64,000 bases of DNA from Caldicellulosiruptor bescii DSM 6725 (GCF_000022325.1 NC_012034.1:2107501-2171500), one strand, 5' to 3'. Shown: positions 17,188 through 27,967, counted from the first letter of the stretch. Numbers and translations are program-made. Notes: generated by a model from the sequence alone, not told the origin.

Positions 17188-18739
17188 GGGTGTGTAAATA
17201 ATTTTGTGTATTTAAGATAAGCCGTCCTTCTTGGTAAGTAATCATTCAAAATTTAATTGCCAACTTTCTATTTTTTAGTATTTCCATTTTAATATTTTTT
17301 ATGCATAAATTTTTAACTTCATGGAGAAAATTTAATACTGGGTTATATTATCTTTTTTTTTATTTGTTTTTTTAACTGCTTCTATAGAAGCAGTTAAAAA
17401 AAACACGAACAAATGATTGCTTCTACTTTATATATTCTCTCAACCGCTCAGGATACATTATTAAAAGCTGGTTTAATATCATATCCCAGTTTCTGTATCT
17501 TTGCGTCCATTTTCTTACAACATTTTTAGTCGCAAGATAAAGCATCTTTTCTAAAGCTATATCATTTGGAAATACTGATTTTGACTTTGTAACTTTCCTA
17601 AACTGTCTGTGAACACCTTCTATAATGTTTGTTGTATAAATTATTCTTCTAATCTCTGGGGGAAACTTAAAAAACGAGGTCAGCATTTCCCAGTTGCTTT
17701 CCCAGCTTCTAAATGCATAAGGATATTGTTTCCCCCATTTCTCTTTTATTTGACAAAAATTCTCAAATGCCTCTTCTTCATTTGTTGCCTGGTATACTCT
17801 CTTGAAATCTTTTGAAAATTCTTTTATGTGTTTATACGAAACATACTTAAATGAATTTCTCAACTGGTGGATTATACATCTTTGAATATCACTCTTTGGA
17901 AACACTGCTTCTATTGCCTCTTTTAAACCAGTAAGGCCATCAACACAAAACAGCAGGACTTCTTCTACTCCTCTTGTCTTTAAATCATTCAAAACTCCAA
18001 GCCAGAATTTAGAACTTTCACTTTCTCCTATCCATATTCCTAAAACATCCTTATATCCTTCAATGTTAATCCCTAAAACAACGTAAGCAGCCTTATTTAC
18101 AATCTTGCCTTCATCTTTTATCTTATAATGAATTGCATCCATAAAAATAAACGGATATATCTTTTCCAATGGTCTGTTTTGCCATTCTCTTATCTCAGGA
18201 ATAATTTTCTCTGTAATTTTGCTTACCATCTCAGCAGATACTTCAATGCCATAGATATCTTTTATTTGTTCATGAATATCTCTTGTTGTCATCCCTCTGG
18301 AATATAAAGCTATTATTTTATCTTCAATTTCAGAGATATCTCTTTTATACTTAGGAATTATCTTGGGTTCAAATTCACCTTCTCTGTCTCTTGGAATATC
18401 AATTTCCATCTCTCCAAATTTTGTTTTTACGGTTTTCTGAGTATATCCGTTTCGAGAGTTAGTAGTTTGTTTGTTTTTAACATCATATTTTTCATAACCC
18501 AGAGTTTCTTCAATTTCTGCTTCTAAAAAGCTTTGAAGTACATCTTTGAACAGGTCTTTTAAACTTTCGTAAATATCACTTACACTCTGAATATTATTTT
18601 TTCTTATAAACTCTAAGAGCTGCTCTTTTGTTAAAACATTCTCCATAACAAAAAACCTCCTTCTTGGATATTTTTGTTATATTCTGATTCTTACCAAGAA
18701 GGAGGTTCTTATACTTTACACAAAATTATTTATAGTCTC
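17188..18739 (-). mobile_element. IS256-family insertion sequence, copy 2
   Basis: 1552 bp, flanked by the perfect 8-bp target duplication TGATTAAA (17180-17187 and 18740-18747). The ends read GGGTGTGTAAATAATTTTGTG (left) and, inward from the right, GAGACTATAAATAATTTTGTG. It interrupts the 3' end of the IS110 element. It is the same element as 1825-3376, inverted relative to it. Confidence 0.92.
17423..18646 (-). CDS. IS256-family transposase
   Basis: 407 aa, intact, with the same DDE residues as copy 1 (Asp170, Asp236, Glu343). About a dozen substitutions distinguish the two, for example L11, D24, V36, S64, P94, E179, T239 and M321 here. The start ATG 18646 has AAGGAGG upstream. Intact gene plus intact duplications mark a recent, possibly active insertion. 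Confidence 0.95.
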   Translation of the reverse strand: MENVLTKEQLLEFIRKNNIQSVSDIYESLKDLFKDVLQSFLEAEIEETLGYEKYDVKNKQTTNSRNGYTQKTVKTKFGEMEIDIPRDREGEFEPKIIPKYKRDISEIEDKIIALYSRGMTTRDIHEQIKDIYGIEVSAEMVSKITEKIIPEIREWQNRPLEKIYPFIFMDAIHYKIKDEGKIVNKAAYVVLGINIEGYKDVLGIWIGESESSKFWLGVLNDLKTRGVEEVLLFCVDGLTGLKEAIEAVFPKSDIQRCIIHQLRNSFKYVSYKHIKEFSKDFKRVYQATNEEEAFENFCQIKEKWGKQYPYAFRSWESNWEMLTSFFKFPPEIRRIIYTTNIIEGVHRQFRKVTKSKSVFPNDIALEKMLYLATKNVVRKWTQRYRNWDMILNQLLIMYPERLREYIK

Positions 18740-18877
18740 TGATTAAATTTATAATAATTCCAGCTGATGCCTTTTTAGCATCGGTTAGTTTGTTATTGTC
18801 TTTTTTTCTTATTAAATGATTGAGAATCTTCTATTGTTTATGTTCAAAATCATTTTTGAATGCAATCTATTTTCGTG

Positions 18878-19185
18878 CTAACACACTATCTCTGAAAACC
18901 AATTTCTAAATACCTGTAAACACCTTTGGAATTCTTCTACATTACTTGACTCTGCCATCTCTATCCATTTCTTGAGCTTCTCCTTTGCTTCATCACATGT
19001 CTTACTTTCCAATACTTCGTTAAATTCTTCTTTCAAATCTGTGAGCTGTCCTTAATTTCGGTGCATATAAAAACATTACTTCTAATTCTTCTCTCTGCTG
19101 AGCTTTAAGTTTCTCATATCTTTTAAGAATCAATTTTCTGCTTTTCTTGAAGTACTTTCTAAGACTTTTGCCTGTTTGTTGTAAA
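18878..19185 (-). pseudogene. ISL3-family transposase C-terminal remnant
   Basis: Matches the C-terminal tail of ISL3 transposases: SRKLILKRYEKLKAQQREELEVM ... PKLRTAH, then after a frameshift near 19040 KEEFNEVLESKTCDEAKEKLKKWIEMAE ... FRNWFSEIVC, ending at TAG 18880-18878. The catalytic core is gone; the IS30 fragment abuts its 5' side. Confidence 0.65.
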
Positions 19186-19283
19186 ATTAAATGCAACAGG
19201 TGAATAAAATATTGAAGCCATAGCTTCAAACTGTGTATGATATTAGTTGAAAAGTCAAAACCATACACAGGAGGTTTGAAGCT

Positions 19284-19967
<684 letters not shown>

Positions 19968-20219
19968 TAAAAAGTTTCGTACAACAAGGAGCTCCTAACA
20001 TATTAATTTCGAAGAAGTACACAAATTGTGTTTGGAACTGGGAAATAAATCATCCCCCAGTAAAAGTACCAGGGTTTAAAAGCAGGTAAGTTGTTAAAAG
20101 AGTCTGTTTCAAAGTAGTCAGGCAAGGGGCACCTCTGCTTTATTTGTTGTATAGAGAGGACTTTACTATGGCCAAATTTTGAAATATGAGTTATAATAAT
20201 TGTGAAAGGGGCAATATTT

Positions 20220-21074
20220 ATGCGAAAAACATGTTCACCTTTACGATACCCTGGCGGAAAAACTTTTTTAAGTGATTTTATGAAAAAAGTATTGATGCAA
20301 AACAACCTTACAAATTGTATATATGCTGAACCATATGCAGGTGGCGGTGGTCTTGCTCTTTCTCTTCTGTACGAGAGGATGGTGAAAAAGATTTTGTTAA
20401 ACGACATAGACCCCGCAATTTTCTCACTTTGGTATTCAATGCTTTATTTTACTGAACAACTATGCGGTAAAATAAGAAAATGTAAAGTAGACATTAACAC
20501 ATACATTGATGTAAAAAAGAAATTTAAAACAACACATAATGTCCTGGAGTTAGGATTTGCCACGTTGTTTTTGAATCGGGTCAATCGTTCTGGTATATTG
20601 AAAGCAGGACCTATCGGTGGTTACAAGCAAGAGGGAAAGTACAAAATTGATTGCCGTTTTAATAAAGAAAAAATTATTCAGAGTATTCTTAAAATAGCTG
20701 AACAAAGAGAGAAAATAGAGATTTTTAATCTTGACGCTTTACATTTTTTAAAAGAGATAAAACAAAATTTTTCTCCAGAGGAAATTTTTATTTTTTTAGA
20801 CCCCCCGTATTATCAAAAAGGCAACGAACTTTATATGAATTTTTATAAACATGAAGATCATCAATTTTTGTGCGAATTTTTAATTACAGAACTTAGAGAC
20901 TATAAATGGATATTAACTTATGACAATTCTCCACAAATTATGGAAATGTATAAAAATAAGGTACCATTTGAATTAATTAATGTTCGATATAGTGCAAACA
21001 AAAATCGAGAGGCTATAGAATTATTGTTTTATAATAATATTGTCTTGCCAACAAACAATAAAAGGTCTGCTTAG
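20220..21074 (+). CDS. DNA adenine N6-methyltransferase (Dam/D12 class)
   Basis: 284-aa D12-class (alpha group) N6-adenine methylase. Motifs in order: RYPGGK (9-14, motif X), AEPYAGGGGLAL (36-47, AdoMet-binding motif I), NDIDP (61-65), LFLNRVNRSG (117-125) and the catalytic LDPPYYQ (193-199, DPPY motif IV). The ATG at 20220 is preferred over GTG 20202 because GAAAGGGG lies 10 nt before it. It is convergent with the NurA-HerA operon, with stops 20 nt apart and a shared terminator hairpin. The target site cannot be read; M.DpnM/Dam relatives methylate GATC. It may protect self DNA from the NurA-HerA module, or be a solitary island methylase. Confidence 0.9.
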   Translation: MRKTCSPLRYPGGKTFLSDFMKKVLMQNNLTNCIYAEPYAGGGGLALSLLYERMVKKILLNDIDPAIFSLWYSMLYFTEQLCGKIRKCKVDINTYIDVKKKFKTTHNVLELGFATLFLNRVNRSGILKAGPIGGYKQEGKYKIDCRFNKEKIIQSILKIAEQREKIEIFNLDALHFLKEIKQNFSPEEIFIFLDPPYYQKGNELYMNFYKHEDHQFLCEFLITELRDYKWILTYDNSPQIMEMYKNKVPFELINVRYSANKNREAIELLFYNNIVLPTNNKRSA

Positions 21075-21089
21075 GTATCAAGCAGACCT
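21063..21089. terminator. Bidirectional terminator between dam and nurA
   Basis: The stem AGGTCTGCTT/AAGCAGACCT (10 bp, 7-nt loop) is followed by TCTTGCTATTTT on plus. The minus side is less T-rich. It overlaps the methylase stop codon. Confidence 0.7.
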
Positions 21090-21093
21090 CTTG

Positions 21094-22467
21094 CTATTTT
21101 ATAAGCTCTCTGGCAAACATCTCCAATATTTGTTTGCTCGGTTTTAAGCTAATAGAAGCATAACGATGGGCTAACGCAACAGGCAATATTGCATCTTCGT
21201 ATAAGTCAGTAGTTATCTTATTAATCAAATCCAAAACAGTGGGAAGTGTTGAGTATGAATCAATATTGAAAATCATTTTTTCATAGTATTCTTTCTTTTT
21301 CTCATCGACGGAATAAGGTAGAGAAACCACAAATTTTTTGGCTTCCTTAGAATAGAACAAAAAATCCTGTCCCCAGCTAATTTCTTGACCAAAATATTCA
21401 TTTCGCTTAGGTCTTTGCTGAATATATTTAAATCTATATGCATCACTTACTAACATAACTGCATTTTTAGGAATCTCTTCTCCTATTTCTTTCATTCTCC
21501 TTTCAAGCAGTTCAAAGTGGTCTTTTAGTCTGCCGCTTTTAGCTAATCCAAAAATTATTAAAGGAGTATTTTTGTTTTGCATCAGCTTATGGTAATATTT
21601 CAAAATATATCTATGTAACTTTGCTGGTTCGCCGTATATTGCCAATGGACGATCTAAAATAAAGGCCATTGAAAAAGGTAGAGAAACTAATGTTTGGTTA
21701 CTTAAACAAGTCTGAATAAGATTAAATACGAGTAAATGTTCCACAACTTGCGTTAAGCGCGAAAGTATTGAGGTGCTTTCAAAATCTTCTTCAACTGCTT
21801 CATGCAGTCGTAACCAATCAGTTAAATACACCTCTTCCCCACACCCAGGACATTTTTTTGGATTAATATTGTCTTTTTCTAAGTCCCATTCAATGTGTTC
21901 GTTACACTCTGGATTTGGACAATTAAATGATTCAACAGTTTTGTCATTACCTTCTTTTAAAATTGTATAGAGTGTGTTAATTAAAGGTAATGTTTCATCG
22001 AATGGTTTGTTGCACATGAATTTATAAATTGCATAGCGAATAGATTGAGATGTTGTAGTTTTACCCTCTTCAATTATATTAGCAAGAGGACCAACAAAAG
22101 TAAGTAAACCAGTAGTGTAAGTGTCATTGAATTCGTGGGGATCTAGAAATTCATATTGAGCACTTTTTTTTAATTCATCTAACTTAACAACTGATGCACA
22201 AAAGTTAGCAATACCTATTCTTGCAGAAGGAATATTGTTGTTTATGGGAATGTCAGTATATGATCCATCTACCGCAAAAACGATTTTCACGTTTTTTGAA
22301 GCATCTTCAGTATCGATTATTCTAAACATTTGTCTAATTTCCGAGGTTATGTCTCTATTTGGAGTATCATAAGCCACTCTTAACTCTTTAAGTCTCTTTT
22401 GAAATTCAGGATTTTTAATCAAGCGCTCATGCATTATTTTGTTCGAAAATTCACCTTTATAAGGCAT
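21094..22467 (-). CDS. NurA-domain nuclease with zinc-ribbon insertion
   Basis: 457 aa. NurA nucleases (RNase H-like fold, Mn-dependent 5'-3' activity) work with the HerA translocase. Features seen: KIVFAVDGSYTDIP with metal-binding Asp67 (NurA motif I), AFILDRPLAIYG (Asp272) and the C-terminal ILPVALAHRYASIS (427-440). Between them is a four-Cys zinc ribbon (C183-x4-C188 ... C206-x2-C209), not part of the minimal NurA fold. The ATG at 22467 follows AGAGGTGATG; the gene lies 29 nt after herA in the same operon. Bacterial HerA-NurA pairs are best known in defence islands. The NurA assignment rests on motifs and partner, not a search. Confidence 0.75.
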   Translation of the reverse strand: MPYKGEFSNKIMHERLIKNPEFQKRLKELRVAYDTPNRDITSEIRQMFRIIDTEDASKNVKIVFAVDGSYTDIPINNNIPSARIGIANFCASVVKLDELKKSAQYEFLDPHEFNDTYTTGLLTFVGPLANIIEEGKTTTSQSIRYAIYKFMCNKPFDETLPLINTLYTILKEGNDKTVESFNCPNPECNEHIEWDLEKDNINPKKCPGCGEEVYLTDWLRLHEAVEEDFESTSILSRLTQVVEHLLVFNLIQTCLSNQTLVSLPFSMAFILDRPLAIYGEPAKLHRYILKYYHKLMQNKNTPLIIFGLAKSGRLKDHFELLERRMKEIGEEIPKNAVMLVSDAYRFKYIQQRPKRNEYFGQEISWGQDFLFYSKEAKKFVVSLPYSVDEKKKEYYEKMIFNIDSYSTLPTVLDLINKITTDLYEDAILPVALAHRYASISLKPSKQILEMFARELIK

Positions 22468-22496
22468 AAGTTCATCACCTCTCTTTTGTGCAAATA

Positions 22497-24599
22497 CTAT
22501 CTATTTAATGTAAAATCTGAAAATTTATAAATTTGAACAGGACAAACAAAAGGAGAAGATAAAGTTTTCATTCTACAAAAACCCACATCCTTCGCTAACA
22601 AAATAGATTCTTTAAAGTCAGCAAAATCATAATATTTGGCAACAGTTTTAATTTCCTCTTCATTATTTAAATGTGTAACAAACCAGTTTTCAGTATTTGC
22701 AAGAATATTCTTGTTTATAGTTGATGGTTCTTGTGTTGAATAGACAAGACCTATGTTATATTTAGCACCTTCTTTTGCAATTCTTGGCCATATATCTGTA
22801 ACATCCATGTCTTTGCCAATTAAATTATGGGCTTCCTCAATGTAAAAAATGACGTATGGTGGTTCTTCTGCTCTTGTGAAAATTTGCTGATTGTAGTTAA
22901 ATATTTCGTAAGCAATCTTAGAACTTATAATTTTTCTCATTCGTTCGTTACCGTAAACCATATCTATTAGAACAACATCTCCATTCCTAACTTTTTCAAT
23001 TATCGTTTGAATATAATTGCTTTTATCTTTCTGGTGATAATCTTTTATTTGAATTTTTCGCAGTAAAGAATAACCAAGAATAGTTTGTCCTGAAGAATTT
23101 CGTCTTACAGCGAAATTTACAAGTGTTTCAAAATCACCTCGGTAAAGATTGTTTCCGCTAGAGGTTTTTATGTTTTTACCTAACTTGGTACAAATGAAAT
23201 GGATTGTGTCCAAAATAAAGTCAAATTCATCTATTGTGAAACTGCTCTTTCTTGTTATATCTCTTAGACGTTGCAAACGTTCCAACCTTTCTTTTAGGTC
23301 CTGTTTTATTCTACCTTTTTCATCTTGGTTATCATCTGTACTACTAAGAATATTTTCCATCTCGGAATATACTGTCTGACCAAAAACATTTTTATCAAAT
23401 TCAACATTTGGTTCATCTAAACTTTTTGCCAAAATTAATTTGTAAACTTCAAGTATTCTTTTAGCCCTTTTCTTTTCTTCAGGCTGTCCATTTTTTAAAT
23501 CATATTCGTATGCGCTAATATCAACGTTAAGGAATGCTTGTGCGTCTGTTGAATAACTTAATGCTCCTTCTTTTTCTGCTAATGCCCGAATAAGTTCATG
23601 GGCAAGACTTAAATTCTTTAACATATCAAACTTTAACGGTTGAATTTCTTGATTTTCACTACTTAGAGCTCTCGGATTTAGAGTTAAAACAAAACAATTT
23701 TCTATCTCGACAGAAATTGACTTATTTTCATCTTGTTTGTTAGGATATATATATTCACCATTAATATCAAAAATTATTTGGGATACTTTTAGTCCAGACT
23801 TCTGAGCAGCTTCGCGAATAGCTTTAATTAAAATTTTAGCAGTATTTGATTTTCCCGTTCGAGTCATACCGAATAATGCTGTTCTCCTTTTAATAAAGTC
23901 ATCAAGATTGATGTATACTCGTGCTTTAGAAGGTTCTTGATTTTGTAAACGACATGTAGAAGTATATCGAACATAACCAATTGGAACTAAAGACGCATTT
24001 TGGAGAACTTCATTTTGTTTTTTCATAACAGCAAAATTTATAATGCTTTCTAAACCTTCATTTGAAGGTTTAAAAACAAATAAAATTTTTGCACCATAGT
24101 AATTTTCCAAATCAGAGCCAAATTCCAATGAATTATTCTCAGAAGGATAGAATGTACCAAGAATTCGGCATTTTAAGCCAGCATATTGTATTTCATTTCG
24201 AGAAAAATCATCAAAACTCAAATCCTCTTTTAATTCACGAGTTCCTACGTTCTTAAATTTATCAATTTTAGCCATTAACCAAACATCCTCATTCGGTAAT
24301 TCATATTCTTCTGTCACACGGAGTAATATAATCTCTGGTATTTCTTTGGTGGGATCAATGTTAAAATCATTTGTGTCCTTGTCATAAATCAACCATCTTG
24401 GTGAAGCGGCAAATAAAAAGCTATTGTGTGGCAAACCATTTGCTCTTTCTTTCCATGCATCATTTGTAAGAACAGTCATGAAGGAGTAAGAAACATCAAT
24501 AGCATAACCAATAAACCTAGCATTTTGAACAATGTTAAGAAGTTGTTTTACCACTTCGCTTTCCTTACTTATTTCATTTATTACTTTTCTCATGTCCAT
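22497..24599 (-). CDS. HerA-like hexameric DNA translocase (FtsK/HerA ATPase)
   Basis: 700 aa. Predicted hexameric ring ATPase that pumps dsDNA and feeds the NurA nuclease encoded next. The N-terminal about 230 residues fit a HAS-barrel-type domain (VPIGYVRYTSTCRLQ near 205-219). Walker A is GMTRTGKSNTAK (244-255), Walker B VIFYIEEAH (583-591), and a sensor-like YSTQEPS lies at 620-626. A helical insertion (about 370-530) is longer than in archaeal HerA, which is usually 500-600 aa. ATG 24599 has AAGGAGGT 12 nt upstream. An upstream 8-bp hairpin (24650-24668) may be regulatory. Confidence 0.85.
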   Translation of the reverse strand: MDMRKVINEISKESEVVKQLLNIVQNARFIGYAIDVSYSFMTVLTNDAWKERANGLPHNSFLFAASPRWLIYDKDTNDFNIDPTKEIPEIILLRVTEEYELPNEDVWLMAKIDKFKNVGTRELKEDLSFDDFSRNEIQYAGLKCRILGTFYPSENNSLEFGSDLENYYGAKILFVFKPSNEGLESIINFAVMKKQNEVLQNASLVPIGYVRYTSTCRLQNQEPSKARVYINLDDFIKRRTALFGMTRTGKSNTAKILIKAIREAAQKSGLKVSQIIFDINGEYIYPNKQDENKSISVEIENCFVLTLNPRALSSENQEIQPLKFDMLKNLSLAHELIRALAEKEGALSYSTDAQAFLNVDISAYEYDLKNGQPEEKKRAKRILEVYKLILAKSLDEPNVEFDKNVFGQTVYSEMENILSSTDDNQDEKGRIKQDLKERLERLQRLRDITRKSSFTIDEFDFILDTIHFICTKLGKNIKTSSGNNLYRGDFETLVNFAVRRNSSGQTILGYSLLRKIQIKDYHQKDKSNYIQTIIEKVRNGDVVLIDMVYGNERMRKIISSKIAYEIFNYNQQIFTRAEEPPYVIFYIEEAHNLIGKDMDVTDIWPRIAKEGAKYNIGLVYSTQEPSTINKNILANTENWFVTHLNNEEEIKTVAKYYDFADFKESILLAKDVGFCRMKTLSSPFVCPVQIYKFSDFTLNR

Positions 24600-24649
24600 G
24601 ATTTTTTAGTACCTCCTTAAAATTTATCATTTATTTAGCCTTTTTTAGA

Positions 24650-24668
24650 AACGCTCAATATGAGCGTT
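24650..24668 (-). promoter_or_regulatory. Inverted repeat upstream of herA-nurA
   Basis: AACGCTCA-ATA-TGAGCGTT, perfect 8-bp arms, 51 nt before the herA ATG. On the minus strand it is followed by TTCTAAAAAAGG, not a T-run, so an operator or leader hairpin is more likely than a terminator. Confidence 0.4.
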
Positions 24669-24707
24669 ATCAAGCTTTATAAAGATTCAAAAAAGTCTGG
24701 TCACCCT

Positions 24708-26260
24708 CCTCATAGTTGTAGTAAAATATGATTATATAAAACAAATTTTCTACTATGAGGATGGGCCCAAAATGTTCAACAACAAACCTAAACAACCTTC
24801 TTTCCTAGATCTATTCTCCCACCTAAAGGCTTCGGCTCTCTACAAGCCTGAAAGCCTCTTTGGCTTATTTAATAAATTCATCGACTTATCTAACTACATA
24901 CCTTCTTCTTTCTACAATGCTAACTATAAACACTTTGGCAAGCATAGATGCTTCTCCTTAGAATCTATGCTTCTCTGTTTTTTTGTCCCAAAAATTTTTC
25001 AAACTCCAATACCCTTACTCAGCTTTGCGCAGTTCTTCTTAGCTCCTATGAACTTCGTTCTTTCTGTAACCTAAATGGCAATGTCCCCTCTCTTTCCACT
25101 TTCTCTCGCTTCAGAAAAATCTTTAACAGCGAAATCCATAAACTTTTCCAAAATATCTCTATCCACGCACACAGTATTTCTCTTCAACAATGCCCTAAAC
25201 TTGCTTCAATCTTAATCTTCGATACAACCGGTATCGTCCCAAAGGTTCGTGAAAATAACCCTAAATTCATTCAATCACTCTTGAAAAATACCTCAAAAGC
25301 TAACCCTGACCTGTCCTCTGACAAAATCTACTCTTTTGTTTATTCTTCCTTGCCTAAAACTGCTAACGCTAATTCTAATATCCGTCTTATGTTCGTAAAT
25401 GGTCATTTCTGCTGGGCTTTAAAATTTGCTGTCATAACCAACGCTCTCGGTATCCCTTTAGCTTTAGTACCTCTGTTTAACTCTGATTCTACTTCTTCTG
25501 ACCCTATAGAGCATAAAAGTATCTGCGACTCTAAAGCTTTAATCCCTTCGCTCGAAACTTTATTCTCTTATATTCCCAAAAATTTTTCCACTTTCATCGC
25601 TGACAGTGCCCTGGATTCACACAACATCTCTTAACTTTAAAAAATACCTTCAACTTCTCCAAAATCGTTATTATTCTGCCTACAAGAGCCTCTAAAAATA
25701 CTATACCTACTTCAGCCCCCAACATCGTTATATCTGAAGATGGTGTCCCTATCTGCAAAAAGGTCGATGAACCTTTTACACCTGAAGGCAAATGTCAGGG
25801 TAAAAATCGCTCCCTGCGTTTTAAATGGGTCTGCCCTATGTCTTCTTACAAAGATGACAAACGCACCTGTTCTTGCCCCCCAGCCTTGTACTAACTCTAA
25901 ATCAGGCAGAATGTTTTATACTTATCCAGATGGTTTTCGGTCTTTCTCAGGCCTGAGCAGAAATTCTCAAGAGTTTTTGGACCTCTACAATAAACGTGTC
26001 GCTGTGGAGCAAATTATTTACCATCTAAAATCCTACATAGGCTCTGATACCATCTGCATTTATGACCAATATTTCTATTTTCTCTGATTTCTTGCTCTCT
26101 GCTATTACTTATTCGCTTTTTGTTTATCCTTGCTCACAATATTAAGCTTTATTGTTCTAAATTAACTATCAAAAAGTTTAACAAACTCAAAAAACTTATT
26201 GCTTTAAATTACAGCTTTTTAATCATTGACCTACAAAAAATTTATAGTTTTTCCTTAACC
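24708..26260 (+). mobile_element. Broken DDE insertion sequence next to herA
   Basis: One fragmented transposase frame set. Just before its ATG is a long interrupted inverted repeat, CCTCATAGTTGTAGTAAAAT (24708-24727) against AATTTTCTACTATGAGG (24744-24760), which may block read-through into the transposase. Outer borders and target duplications could not be fixed. Confidence 0.55.
24772..26094 (+). pseudogene. DDE transposase, several frameshifts
   Basis: Reading moves through at least three frames: MFNNKPKQPSFLDLFSHLK (24772), then after a shift near 25000 LCAVLLSSYELRSFCNLNG ... SILIFDTTGIVPKVREN (first Asp) ... TFIADSALDSHN (second Asp) to a stop near 25634, then a third piece to about 26087 with DLYNKRVAVEQIIYHLKSYIG (Glu context). 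The layout fits an IS4-superfamily (DDE_Tnp_1) enzyme. Dead. Confidence 0.65.
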
Positions 26261-26487
26261 TTCTAAAGCTTAGAGTTTAGAAAGTTTAGGATACTATTGT
26301 CTTTTTTGAGATTGTTAATTTTTGTCATATGTTTATTGCTGATTATTTTTGTTGTTATTGATAATATTTGGTTATTATTTCGATTTTCTTTTTATATCTT
26401 AATTGTATTTCATGTTAGTATTGGCATCTGTTACCTTCAATCACCACCCATTTTGCAAGCAGCTATTAATGTTTCTACTGGGATATT

Positions 26488-26826
26488 CTAATCATTTAAA
26501 ATTTCAATTATTTCTAAAGAGAGTTTTGATATATGTGGCTGTCCAAACATAAATGGGTCAGTTGAAAAGCACAAGTTCACATGGTCAATCTTATCATGAA
26601 TCTTTGGAAGCTCTTTGTTTAAAAGTTCCAATGTATTAGTTACCACTCTGGGTTGAATCCATTCGCTGTAGCTCTTAATTTTCCCAAATCTCTTATTCAT
26701 TAAATAGGTATAACAGGGATATCTACAGCCGTGAGAACACCCTAAAACATGGTTGATTGTGTAGTCAGCATATTCAACAGCACTTTTGTATAAAAGGTTT
26801 TTTCTTTCAATGCCCATTTTTTTCAC
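26488..26826 (-). pseudogene. Radical SAM protein, N-terminal fragment
   Basis: 112 codons only. YTINHVLGCSHGCRYPCYTYLMNKRFGK carries a Cys-rich cluster motif (CSHGCRYPC, a C-x3-C-x3-C variant found in SplB-like and mobile-island radical SAM proteins). The (beta/alpha) barrel is cut after about 110 residues (SLEIIEILND, stop) where full proteins have 250-300. The start ATG 26826 has GGTG upstream. Truncated, so probably non-functional. Confidence 0.6.
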
Positions 26827-27710
26827 CTATCTTTATCATGTTACCTATATTTTATCATTGTCTGCTAATTAGCGCAAGAATGTTTGTCTTTTCTTTTCAA
26901 TTAGGTTGAAACATTTTCAACAGCGAACACCAGTACAATATGTCTGTACTTCTCTTTTACTCTTTCTTTATTCCTTTCCGTTTTAGACATTGGAACACCA
27001 GATTCCGCCGGTTAGAAGTTATCAGCTGAAAACCAAAAAAGCCTAGGAAATTCAACTCCCAGGGCTACTTTTGAGCATATTCGAATGTTTTTTACATTTT
27101 TGTAGATGGCATTTTCGTCACTTTTATACTCAGAAAACACTACCCCTCCTACAAGATGGTGATGAATGTACAATATTCCCCTTGTAATACCCTATGAGCT
27201 TAAGACCCTGGAGGTGGTGGGCTCTTGACTTTATTATCCCACACAAAAATAAGAATTACATTTTTAGCTATAATTTGCTATTTTTACTTTTTGTAGACAT
27301 ATTTTAAGTCCAGTTTTCCTCACCACTTTTTTATACGCCCAATTTCAGACTTTTGCAATAGTTTTAAAGCCAGTGCTCTCAAGGTTTTCGACTACCGGGC
27401 AAAGTTCAGCTGGGCTTTTTGGCTGGCTTCTTTCTCACCTAGTAGCTTTTGGTTTTTATAAGCCTAATGTAATCGTTTGCAATGCTTATTCCCATCTTTT
27501 TGATATTTTCTGTACTCTGTGTCCGCCTAAAAAGCCATTTGCGGGTTTGCCTATTACCTGCAAACCAAGGCATCACAATAGTTTTGTAGTATGCCCTGTA
27601 TCTGATTTGAACTTTTTATCCAGCCTTGTTTAATGGGCACATTTGCAAAACCCTTTGCAATTGGATTTGACTATTTCTAATAACGAACACCAGTTAACTA
27701 TAACTAATCT
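26827..27710. other. Gene-free stretch, about 880 bp
   Basis: No credible coding frame on either strand; open frames lack ribosome binding sites. The word GAACACCAG occurs three times in and just before/after it (26925-26933, 26993-27001, 27685-27693). Otherwise unexplained. Confidence 0.45.
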
Positions 27711-27956
27711 TTACCCTTTAGCAAGCTCTAACAGAATATTTTTGTGTTTCCTTATAAATCTTTCAACTGTTTTATCTATTTCCTTGCTTTCAGTTTCTTG
27801 GATTAGCTCTTTTACAAAATGCTGTATCTTACCTTGTGCTTCTGGTGATGAGTTGACATCATTTCGATATGTTTTCTTCACTGAATTCATGTTCAAAACA
27901 CTCCCTTGCCGTGGCCTATCTTTACAGCTAAAGAGGATTTTTTTTTGTTCTTTCAT
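27711..27956 (-). CDS. Hypothetical small protein (81 aa)
   Basis: ATG 27956 with a weak GGAG about 15 nt upstream. The product is charged and helical in its second half (SPEAQGKIQHFVKELIQETESKEIDKTVERFIRKHKNILLELAKG). No family recognised. It follows the antitoxin/mazF relic on the same strand, so it may have been part of that operon. Confidence 0.4.
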   Translation of the reverse strand: MKEQKKILFSCKDRPRQGSVLNMNSVKKTYRNDVNSSPEAQGKIQHFVKELIQETESKEIDKTVERFIRKHKNILLELAKG

Positions 27957-27967
27957 TTTTTTAGTAA

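Noticed and set aside
26297-26491. 64-codon hydrophobic open frame on plus
   Set aside because: AT-rich hydrophobic run, no ribosome binding site, lies in the degraded end of an IS.
27373-27633. 86-codon plus-strand open frame
   Set aside because: No start signal and no domain; composition like random translation of the non-coding tract.
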